A stretch of DNA of 64,000 nt from Panulirus ornatus (taxonomy: Eukaryota > Arthropoda > Malacostraca > Decapoda > Palinuridae), in contig NC_092287.1 in assembly GCF_036320965.1 (NCBI RefSeq), positions 14,954,989 to 15,018,988 of the forward strand, read 5' to 3'. Position 1 is the first letter of the stretch. Each line of letters opens with the position of its first letter. A program made the position numbers and the translations under genes. The notes below the pieces were generated by a model. The model was not told the DNA's origin. It did not search any database and saw only the letters and a list, made by a program, of their open reading frames with translations. This document shows, in pieces, positions 41,541-51,445 of the stretch.

Positions 41541-42164
41541 TTTACGACACACGAACAAACATGCCGCATCCGGTATGTCTGCACTCCACAGCTAAGGAAC
41601 TTTCTCAGGGTCTTGCCTGTGTTAATGGCCCGTTAATTCCAGTGCTCGTGTAATGGTCTTGTATTTTGTAAAGCTGATTGTCTAGGAAAAAAGTTATTCC
41701 ATCATGAACAACAATCTACATATGAAATAAAGACATTATAAGAATCCAACGAAATTTATCAACTTAAACGTCAACAAGGTGACGATAAGCTCCATACCAA
41801 CACGACCTACGTCAGAAGGAAAACCTGTACTCTATCCAGAAGACTCACCTTACACCTACAAGAAGGCTTCATCAAGCTACGTGTAACCAATAAGCACAAC
41901 ACTACCTTCACATGAGAGAGAAATGTTAAATCTACAAGATTCAAGACACAACACCGATGGAACAACATCATAAAATCAACAAGAACTACTAGAGTTACAC
42001 GTCATAACATGCCGATATTAGCAATGAGCGTTCACCTCTACATGCAAGCGTGCCTCACCCTGCTTTTCGCAGTCTACAGCAGCAGCTGTCCCATCTGCTA
42101 CTCGTCTGATCAAGAGCTTCGCTATTTTTCTCCTCCTGTCCCACATCTACAGTCATCTGTATGA
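41411..42164 (+). CDS. candidate two-exon secreted peptide gene, diverged copy (units 5/6)
   Basis: Exon 1 (41411-41486) reads MVPISLLACTLLAGGRSG: six base differences from the other copies, three silent, frame kept, donor GTAAGT kept. Exon 2 (42073-42164) is open: LYSSSCPICYSSDQELRYFS then PPVPHLQSSV. Relative to unit 4 it lacks 15 bases, so the frame is preserved. That an in-frame product survives in the most diverged copy is the main argument for coding, but the sample is tiny. Confidence 0.3.
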
Positions 42165-43133
42165 TTGGATCGTGGTTTACTCTCCTACGTTGGTCCTCCC
42201 GACCGTAAATCATCCCCCTACCCGATCTCTATCTGGTCGTAAGGCTTGAGCAGTCTACTCAAGCTTCCCTACAAATTTCTGGATTATTGTTTTCATGAGG
42301 TGAGGAAGCTTGTTGCAGGCGTTGGATCTTTATTTACGTTTAATAATTTTTTGAGTAAGACAGTACACCTGCTCAAGTACCAGCTCTGCGTATTCGCTGC
42401 TAACGCTGAAAAAATCTTTCAACGACCGTACTGCTATATGGTACCTCGTGATCGTGTGAGGGCTTCCCCGGCGCTGGGTCAGGGTTACTCTGGTGTCGAC
42501 ACCATACCTCCCGATATGTGTCAGATACATTAATACGTATGCTTTCTCTCCATCCACTCCTGACCTTGCTAACCGCTCTTTACCATGCCATGGAAATATG
42601 ACCTAACAGAGTAATTTAAAATTCCAACAACCAACAGAAATATAGAGTTTTTGTCAGAAATAACCAACTGCTTTATAAAATCCTGGCCAGACCAATGCTT
42701 GATATTCTTAACTAAGGAAACTAATCTATGAACGCTCGCTCCTGTCCAGGAGCACTGTTTTAGTCACCAATATGAATGATTCAGGAATTTAAAGAGGAAC
42801 AGACCAATGGGTCCTTTCGAAGTTTTTTGTGTTAGCGGAAGCCATGATACTTTCACAGAATAGTGATGGAACGATGGAATTCATATTACCATTGATTTCA
42901 AACTTACTCAACCCACTGACGGAGATCGTTTCCTCCGTTGTGGAAGTCCGTTCCCGATGATTTTAGTGCCCCCAGTAACGCAACTTAAAAAACAACTGTT
43001 AGACGCAACAACTGACTTTCTAGTCACTATGATGATGATGCTCACTACTTTCGCCGATACAAAGCTTTTGTAACTGCAAAGGCGGTGTTCGGGCAATGCC
43101 CCCGAAGGAAAGAACTAAACTCCTCTGGCTCCT
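41541..43133. repeat. tandem unit 6, partial and most diverged
   Basis: It starts nearly identical to the others for about 150 bp, then diverges steadily with indels. It ends near 'aactcctctggctcc' at 43133, about 62 percent of the way through the unit. It marks the old edge of the array. Confidence 0.9.
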
Positions 43134-43834
43134 CTCCCACCACAATTCACAAACCAACATAATATCATCCCAAATTTAGTGCCTCCGTACACTTCAAGCA
43201 ATGATGCATGCATGCTTCCTAAATGTCATATTTCTTGGAAAGGATGCAGCCTCAAAACTTAACAGTGTTTTTGATGCAGAGCTGAGAAACAGCAATTTAC
43301 CAACAGGAGAAACATCTCCAAAACTCCTGGCTTTCCTCCCCAACAACCAATACTCATACCGCTCACATGATCTTACCAAAATTCCTGACGTCAGCGTTCC
43401 CTTAATCTCCACCAAATATGCCACTCCTACCATGCCACCATCAGCACTGCCTCAAACCTTCCCTTGAGCCCTCGACTCCTAGCACTCAAAGACCCCAAAA
43501 ATCAACTCCTCCTCCTTCACCACGTCTCTCATCACAAGTCCCACCACTTCCCTCCTTGTCACTACTTGCCAGTTCCTCTTTCTCAACTCTTCCATTTCCC
43601 CACACTGAACCTAACCTTCCTAGAAGAGCCCTTGAATCAGACACGGATGACCAATGACTCCCTAATAAGTTCAGACCCGAGCAACATAGTGAAGACCCTC
43701 CATCCCAAATCCTACCCTGACAGTTCTTGACCCATGACCAGACCCAACTCGTCCAGAACAATAATGAGAGTCAATTTGGCATGAATGTGGCTTATATCGA
43801 CCAATTAAAAGTCAATAAAATATCTAAAACAGTA
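43134..43834 (+). other. spacer with weak overlapping open frames
   Basis: Between the tandem array and the next satellite. The plus frame 43201-43467 (88 codons) contains FDAELRNSNLPTGETSPKLL and AFLPNNQYSYRSHDLTKIPD. It is followed by Pro/Ser-rich frames in other phases (43418-43657, 43464-43730). I recognise no family. The composition is less repetitive than its surroundings, so a decayed gene or transposon piece is possible. Confidence 0.25.
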
Positions 43835-46800
43835 GATGTCGTTTTGATAGCAGGGTGTTTTATCGTCTGCCAATGGGGGAGTATCTGGCATTTTTTTATC
43901 ATATCAACACATGTTTGGATCTTTTATTGATGTCACCATAACTTTGGATCTTTTATTGATGTTATGTCATGTTTCGGATGTCAGAACACACGTTCTGTTT
44001 TGTTGGAATTTCGTTGGCTCTCGTTTTTATTGCAAAAATGGTGTTTTAGCTATGATTTTAGCACATGATTTTGACTCTTCTAATGCGGGGCCGTCGCTTT
44101 AATGTCAACACATGTTCTTTGGATGTATTATTCATGTCAACACGTTTCCTTTTTTGTTGCAATGAGGTTAACATATTCTTTTGCTGCCATTTTGGTCGCA
44201 AAAATGGTGTCCTAGAGTCTAGACCCCTATGTATTTTGCTTTTGTATCAATTTCAATGAAAAGGATGTTTTCTTGATGTCAAAACAAATGCCCTTTATTT
44301 GTTGAAATAAATTCAACACGATATCGTTAGATGTCGTTTTGATAGCAAAAAGGATATTGTAGCGTCCTGAACACACACGTTCTTTGGGTTTTGCAATAGT
44401 GTCAATGGGGAGTGTCTCTGGCTATTTCATTGATGTCAACATATGTTTGGATGTTTTATTCATGCCAGCATTTGTTTCTTAGATGCTTTATTGCTGTCAA
44501 AACACATGTTCTGCTTTTGTTGCAATGAGGTTAACACAACTTCTTTGGCTTTCGTTTTCATGGCAAAAAGGTTGTTTTAGGTAATGTTCTTTGGCTTTGT
44601 AGTGATGTCAATGTAGGGGGACTTTCGTTTTTTGAAAAATGTCATCACATTGCTTGGATGTTTTAATGATGTCACCATATGTTTCTTTTATATTCTATCA
44701 ATGTCAAACACATGTTCTGTTTTTGTTGCAATGAGGAATAGACAACTTTTCTGGCTGCCGTTTTGATTGCAAAAATGGTGTTCTAGCGTCTGTGCGCACA
44801 GGTTCATTTGCCTTCTGTAATGGTATCAGCGGGGTGGGTGTCTGGCTCTTATAATTATGTTAGGCCATGATGTCTGTAAGTTTTATTGATGGTAGTATAT
44901 TTTTCTTGGATGTTTTCTTGATGTCAAACAAATGGTCTGTTATTCATAAAAAAAATTAACACAACGTCTTTGTCTGTCGTTTTTATAGCAAAAAGGGCAG
45001 TTCAGAGTCTGAACGCACATGTTCATTTGCCTTTCGTAATGATGTCAACGGAGAGAGTCTTTGGCGGTTGTAATGATGTTAACAAATGGTGTTTGGGTGG
45101 GGTTTTTTTACTGTTCTTTGATATCAAAACAAATTTTCTGTTTTTGTTAAAATGGGTTTAACACAACGTCTTTGCGTGTCGTTTGGATAGCAAAAAGGGT
45201 GTTTTAGTGTCCGAACACACATGTTGTTTTGCTGTTGTAATTATGCTAATGTGGAGTGCCTTTGGATTTTTTTCAGTGATGTCAACACATGTTGTTTGGA
45301 TGTTTTACTTTCCTGAATGTTTTACTGATGTCAAAACACGTTCTATTTTTGTTGCAATGACTTTTTCAAAGCAAAAAGGGTGTTTTAATCTCCGTCCGCA
45401 CATGTTGTTTGGCTTTTATGTTATTTTGCTTTTGTAATGATGTAAATGAACACTTTGGGTATCGTTTTCTCAGCAAAAAAAGGGCGTTTTGCCATTTGTA
45501 ATGATGTCAAAGGGTAGGGTCTTTGGTGGTTTAGTGATGTCAACGCCTGATGTTTCTTGAATGTTTTATCGATATCAAAACATTCTGATTTTGTTGAAAT
45601 GTTGTTTGGATGCTTTATTGATGTCAATATATGTTTCTTATGTGTTTCATCTATATCACAACGAATATTCTGCTTTTGTCAAAATGGGCTTTCATAACGT
45701 CTCTGCGTGTGTGTCGTTGTAATAGCTAGAAGGGTGTTTTAATGTTTTGCCTGTTTTGATGATGTAAACATACGTTGATGTCAAAACGCACGTTCTCCTT
45801 TTGTTGTAATGACGTTGACAAAAGTTCTCTGGCTGCCGATTTGATATTAAGAGTGGTATTTTAGCGTCTGTATCGATATTTTTTTTCTTTTGGCTTTTTT
45901 ATTGATGTCAGTGGGGAGTCTTTCATTTTCTTTCATGATGTCAAGTGATCTTAATTCAATGTTTCTTAGATGCCATATTGATGTTAAAATGAATATTTTA
46001 TTTTTGCTGAAATGTGTTTATCGCATATTTGGGTGTCGTTTTGTATAATAATTTTTTTTTAGCGTCAATGAGGTGTGTATTTCGCTTTTTTATTGTCTAC
46101 ACATGTTGTTTGGATGTTTCATTGATGTAAACACGTTTCTTGGATGTTTTTTGATGCAATGAAAAAAAATTCTGTGAGCCATTTTGATAGGAAAATTTGG
46201 TTTTTAGCGTCTGTATGCACATTTGTTTTAGGCTTTTGTTAAGGGGAGTGTATTTAGGTCTTTTATTAATGTCAAAACGTTGTTTGTATATTTTATTGAT
46301 TTCAACACTTGTTTCTTGGATATTTTTAGATGGTAAAATACATGTTCTGTTTTTGTTGCAGTGATGTTAATACAGCTTCTTGGTTTCGTTTTCATAGCTT
46401 TGTAATAAAGTCAACGTAGTGGGCTTTCGCTTTTTTAGTAATGTTTTATGGATGTTTAATTTATGTCACCACATATTTCTTTAATGTTTTATCGATGTCA
46501 AAATACATTCTGTCTTAGTTACAATGAGAAAAAGACAGCCTCTTTGGCTGCAGAATTGAACGCAAAAATGGTGTTTTAGAGTCAGTGAGCTATTGTAATG
46601 ATGTTAACCGAGAGGTTTTTTCGCTGTTTTAATAATCAAGGCAATGTGTCTATTTTATTGATGTCAAATACATGTTTCTTAGATGTTTTCTTGACCCCAA
46701 AGCTAATGCTCTCTTTTTGTTGAAAATGTTTAGCATAACGTCTTTCGGTATCGTTTTCATAGCAAAAAGGGCGTTTTAGTGTCTGAAAACACCTTAATTG

Positions 46801-47580
46801 ATGTCAACACACTCCTGTCTTTTGTTGAAATGGGTGTTTTAGTGACTGAACGCCCATTTCTTTTGCTGTTGTAATGAAGTTAATGGGAGTGTTTGGATTT
46901 TTCAGTGATGTCAACTCATTTTCTTTTAGATATTTAATTGATGTGAAAACAAATGCTTTTTTACTTAAATTTAACTCAATGCCTTTGGGTGTCTTTCCAT
47001 AGAAAAAAGATTATTTTAGCTCTTGTAAGAATATGTTCTTTACCTTTACAATGATGTCAACGCATAGAAGTTAGGCTCTTTTGATGCCAACAAGCATTAT
47101 TTGGATGTTTCATTGAGGTGAACTCATTTTTCTTGAATGTTTTATTCATGTCAAAACACATATTCTCCTTTTGTTATAATGACGTTGACACAACTTCTTT
47201 AGTTACCGTTTTGATAGCAAAAGAGGTTTTTTAGCGTCTTTCCCGTCTTACATTTTAGCTTTAGTAATGATGTCAATGAGGAGTGTCGCTTTTTCAATGT
47301 CAACAAATACTATTTGGATGTTCTATTTCCGTTCCAATGAGGTTTGGCTGACGTTTCCAAAAACAAAAAGGACGTTTTAGCACGTTCCGCTTTTGTAATG
47401 ATGTCAACATAGTGGGGCTTTCGATTCTTCCATATCAACATATGTTTATTGGATGTTATATAGATGTTACTACGTTTTCTTTCTTTTACTAATGTCAAAA
47501 GACGTGTTTTGTTTTTATTGTAATGATATATACACATATTCTTTAGTTGTCATTCTGATAGTAAAAATGGTATTATAGCT
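43835..47580. repeat. degenerate ~200-220 bp satellite rich in TGATGTCA, part 1
   Basis: Recurring blocks: cgttttgatagcaaaaaggg, tgttttagcgtctgaacgca, catgttctttggcttttgta, atgatgtcaacacatgtt, ggatgttttattgatgtcaa and gttctgtttttgttgcaatg. Spacings of the gcaaaaa block at 44562, 44769, 44989 and 45191 are 207, 220 and 202; elsewhere they vary from about 100 to 260. Subunits share TTGATGTCAA. Copies are heavily substituted. No coding capacity. Confidence 0.85.
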
Positions 47581-47593
47581 TCATGAGAGGCAA

Positions 47594-48004
47594 GTGTTTT
47601 GGGAGCAGCTGAGTGAATGTGTTAGTAGTTTTGATGCAAGAGACCGGGTTATAGTGATGGGTGATTTGAATGCAAAGGTGAGTAATGTGGCAGTTGAGGG
47701 AATAATTGGTGTACATGGGGTGTTCAGTGTTGTTAATGGAAATGGTGAAGAGCTTGTAGATTTATGTGCTGAAAAAGGACTAGTGATTGGGAGTACCTGG
47801 GTTAAAAAGAGAGATATATATAAGTATACATATGTAAGTAGGAGAGATGGCCAGAGAGCGTTATTGGATTACGTGTTAATTGATAAGCGCGCGAAAAAGA
47901 GACTTTTCGATATTAATGTGCTGAGAGGTGCAACTGGAAGGATGTCTGATCATTATCTTGTGGAGGCGAAGGTGAAGATTTGTAGAGGTTTTCAGAAAAG
48001 ATGA
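47594..48004 (+). pseudogene. LINE endonuclease C-terminal half
   Basis: A 136-codon frame with VIVMGDLNAKVSNVAVEG, GNGEELVDLCAEKGLVIGST, RRDGQRALLDYVLIDKR and [15 protein letters not shown]. It retains the GDLN, LLDYVL and SDH active-site motifs but not the N-terminal SETK, lost by truncation. Confidence 0.8.
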
Positions 48005-48016
48005 GAGAATGTTGAG

Positions 48017-48565
48017 GTGAAGAGAGTGGTGAGAGTAAGTGAGCTTGGGAAGGAGACTTGTGTGAGGAAGTACCAGGCGAGACTAAGTACAGAATGGAAA
48101 AAGGTGAGAACAAAGGACGTAAGGGGAGTGGGGGGGGGGGAGGGATGGGATGTATTTGGTGAAGCAGTGATGGCTTGCGCAAAAGATGCTTGTGGCATGA
48201 GAAGCGTGAGAAGTAGGCAGACTAGAAAAGGTAATGAGTGGTGGGATGAAGAAGCAAGATTATTAGCGAAAGAGAAGAGAGAGGCATTTGGACGATTTTT
48301 GCAGGGAAATAAAGCAAATGATTGGGAGAGGTATAAAAGACAGAGGCAGGAGTTCAAGAGAAACGTGCAAGAGGTGAAAAAGAGGGCAAATGAGAGTTGG
48401 GGTGAAAGAGTATCATTAAATTTTAGGGAGAATAAAAAGATGTTTTGGAAGGAGGTAAATAAAGTGCGTAAGACAAGGGAACAAATGGGAACATCAGTGA
48501 AGAGGGCTAATGGGGAGGTGATAACAAGTAGTGGTGATGTGAGGAGATGGAGAGATTATCTTTAA
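48017..48565 (+). pseudogene. LINE EN-RT linker
   Basis: A 182-codon frame: [40 protein letters not shown], then the basic helix [20 protein letters not shown] and VNKVRKTREQMGTSVK. A G-run (48130-48141) has expanded it by a few codons. No known enzymatic motif. Confidence 0.72.
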
Positions 48566-49263
48566 GGTTTGTTGAATTGTTTGATGCTACAGTGGCAGAT
48601 AGAGGGTGTTTTGGTCCAGGTGGCGTGCAAAGTGAGAGGGTTAGGGAGAATGATTTGGTAAATAGAGAAGAGATAGTAAAAGTTTTGCGGAAGATGAAAG
48701 CCGGCAAGGCAGCGGGTTTGGATGGTATTGCAGTGGAATTTATTAAAAAAGGGGGTGACTGTATTATTTACTGGTTGGTAAGGTTATTTAAAGTATGTAT
48801 GACTCATGGTGAGGTGCCTGAGGATTGGCGGAATGCTTGCATAGTGCCATTGTACAAAGGCAAAGTGGATAAAAGTGAGTGCTCAAATTACAGAGGTATA
48901 CGTTTGTCGAGTATTCCTGGGAAATCATATGGGAGGGTATTGATTGAGAGGGTGAAGGCATGTACAGAGCATCAGATTGGGGAAGAGCAGTGTGGTTTCA
49001 GAAGTGGTAGTGGATGTGTGGATCAGGTGTTTGCTTTGAAGAATGTATGTAAGAAATACTTAGAAAAGCAAATGGATTTGTATGTAGCATTTATGGATCT
49101 GGTGAAGGCGTATGATAGAGTCGATAGAGAAACTCTGTGGAAGGTGTTAAGAATATATGCTGTGGGAGGCAATTTATTAGAAGCAGTGAAAAGTTTTTAT
49201 CGAGGATGTAAGGCATGTGTATTAGTAGGAAGAGAGGAAAGTGTTTGGTTCAGTGAATGTTAG
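48547..49263 (+). pseudogene. LINE reverse transcriptase fingers/palm
   Basis: A 238-codon frame: KAAGLDGIAVEFIKKGGD, PEDWRNACIVPLYKGKVDKS, ECSNYRGIRLSSIPGKSYGR, EEQCGFRSGSGCVDQVFALK, motif A MDLVKAYDRVDRETLWKVLR and FYRGCKACVLVGREESV. The catalytic Asp of motif A is kept. It stops before motif B. Confidence 0.83.
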
Positions 49264-49405
49264 TTCGCGGCAAGGATGCGTGATGTCTCCACGGTAGTTT
49301 AACTTGTTTATGGATGGGGTTGTTAGGGAGGTGAATGCAAGAGTTTTGGAAAGAGGGGCAAGTATGCAGTCTGCTGTGGATGAGAGAGCTTGGGAAGTGA
49401 GTTAG

Positions 49406-50068
49406 TTGTTGTTCGCTGATGATACAGCGCTGGTGGCTGATTCGGATGAGAAACTGCAGAAGCTGGTGACTGGGTCTGGTAAAGTGTGTGAAAGAAGAAA
49501 GCTGAGAGTAAATGTGAATAAGAGCAAGATTATTAGGTACAGTAGGGGTGAGGGACAAATCAATTGGGAGGTAAGTTTGAATGGAGAAAAACTGGAGGGA
49601 GTGAAGAGTTTTAGATATCTGGGAGTGGATCTGGCAGCGGATGGAACCATGGAAGCGGAAGTAAGTCATAGGGTGGGGGAGGAGGCGGAAGTTCTGGGAG
49701 CGTTGAAAAATGTATGGAAGTCGAGAACGTTATCTTGGAAAGCAAAAATGGGTATGTTTGAAGGAATAGTGGTTCTAACAATGAAATATGGTTGCGAGGC
49801 GTGGGCTGTAGATAGAGTTGTACGAAGAAGGGTGGATATGCTGGAAATGAGATGTTTGAGGACACTATATGGTGTGAGGTGGTTTGATCGAGTAAGTAAT
49901 GAAAGGGTAAGAGAGATGTGTGGTAATAAAAAGAGTGTGGTTGAGAGAGCAGATGAAGGTGTTTTGAAATGGTTTGGTCACATGGAGAGAATGAGTGAGG
50001 AAAGATTGACCAAGAGGATATATGTGTCAGAGGTGGAGGGAACGAGGAGAAGTGGAAGACCAAATTGA
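49406..50068 (+). pseudogene. LINE RT motif C and C-terminal domain
   Basis: A 220-codon frame beginning LFADDTALVADSDEKLQK, with an intact FADD box, then [58 protein letters not shown] and [20 protein letters not shown]. It ends at a stop in the GRPNWRW block (Trp codon following N to TGA). Confidence 0.82.
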
Positions 50069-50648
50069 AGGTGGAAAGATGGAGTGAAAAAAATTTTTGA
50101 ATGATCGGGGCCTGAACATGCTAGAGGGTGAAAGGCGCACAAGGAATAGAGTGAATTGGAACGATGTGGTATACCGGGGTCGACGTGCTATCAATGGATT
50201 GAACCAGGACATATGAAGCGTCTGGTGTAAACCATGGAAAGTTTTGTGGGGCCTGGATGTGGAAAGGGAGCTGTGGTTTCGGTGCATTATACATGACAGA
50301 TAGAGACTGAGTGTGAACGAATGTGGCCTTTGTTGTCTTTTCCTCGCGCTACCTCGCGCACAAGCGGGGGGGAGGGGGTTGTCATTTCATGTGTGCCTGG
50401 GTGGCGACGGGAATGAATAAGGGCAGACAGTATGAATTATGTACATGTATATATATATGTATATGTCTGCGTGTGTATATGTATGTATACGTTGAGATGT
50501 ATGAGTATGTATATGTACGTGTGTGGACGTGTATGTATATATATGTGTGTATATGGATGGGTTGGGCCATTCTTTCGTCTGTTTCCTTGTGCTGCCTCGC
50601 TAACGCGTGAGACAGCGACAAAGTACAATAAAATGAATATAAATAACA

Positions 50649-51445
50649 AACTTGTTCTCTGGATTTTTTAAAAAGGAATGAGATTTGGATGTTTCATCGA
50701 TGTAAACACATGTTTTTTGCATGTTTTCTTGATGTTAAAACAAATTGTATTTGTTAAAATAGTTTATCACGTCTTCAAAAGCCGTTTTCATAGGAAAAAG
50801 TGTATTTTCGTGTCTGAACACACATGTTCTTTGGCATTTGAAATGATGTCAATGGGGAGTGTCGCTGGCTCTTTTAATGATGTCAAAACTGGCTGCCATT
50901 TTGATTACAAAAATTGTCTTTTAGCGTCTATGTGTACTTGATTCTTTGGCTTTTCTAATGATGTCATTGACGTTTGGAAGCTTTATTGATTCAACGTATG
51001 TTTCTTGGATGTTTTCTTCACGTCAAAACAAATGCAGTTTTTCTTAAAAAAAAAAGTTTAACAACGTACTTTAGGTGACGTTTTGATAGGAAAACGTGTG
51101 TTTTTATGTCTGAACGCACTTGTTTTTTGGTATTTGTAATGATGTCAACATATGATGTTTAGGATGCTTGATTGATGTCAACACATTTCTTGGATGTTTT
51201 ATATGTATGATAGCAAAAAGGTGTTTTAGAGTCTGAACGTACATGTTCTTTTGCTTTTGTAATGATGTCAGTGAGTGTCTTGATTTTCTAATGGTGTCAT
51301 TCATTTCAACACATTTTTCTTGGATGTTATATAAGTGTCACAGCACTTTTTGCAATGAGGGTAACACACCGTCTTTGGCTGTCGTTTTCGAAGGAAACAG
51401 GGTGTGGTAGCTCCTGTAACCAGAAGTTCTTTTACTTTTTTTAAT
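50649..51445. repeat. degenerate ~200-220 bp satellite, part 2
   Basis: The same blocks as 43835-47580 resume directly after the LINE tail (atttggatgtttcatcgatg, gttttcttgatgttaaaaca, gtgtcaatggggagtgtcgc), showing that one array was split. It passes without a break into the 20-bp satellite at about 51446. Confidence 0.83.

Larger units (their letters stand above)
28868..43133. repeat. 2,540-bp tandem array, about 5.6 copies
   Basis: Counting from 'tttacgacacacgaacaaac', units start at 28868, 31408, 33948, 36488, 39027 and 41541, giving lengths of 2540, 2540, 2540, 2539, 2514 and a partial ~1,590. Units 1-4 differ by only isolated bases: 30438 T against 32978 G; cacctacaaa against cacctagaaa in units 3 and 4; one C missing at 37063. 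Unit 5 has several indels and substitutions, and unit 6 has many. No long ORF or known transposon protein was recognised. Confidence 0.97.
47581..50648 (+). mobile_element. FADD LINE copy l, 5'-truncated insertion in the satellite
   Basis: The junction at 47581 is within EN (tcatgagaggcaagtgtttt, the HERQVFWEQLSE segment). The element then runs through EN, linker, RT, C-terminal domain and full 3' UTR to gcgacaaagtacaataaaat and an A/T tail near 50648. Satellite sequence lies on both sides, so this is a clean 5'-truncated insertion. The reading frame is split at 48002, 48560, 49262, 49404 and 50070. A stop replaces Gln just before FADD (GS*LLFADD position), although FADD itself is intact. Confidence 0.9.

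Noticed and set aside
28868..43133. rDNA, histone cluster or snRNA array as identity of the 2.54-kb repeat
   Set aside because: No histone motifs, no rRNA-like conserved core and no snRNA signatures were seen on either strand.
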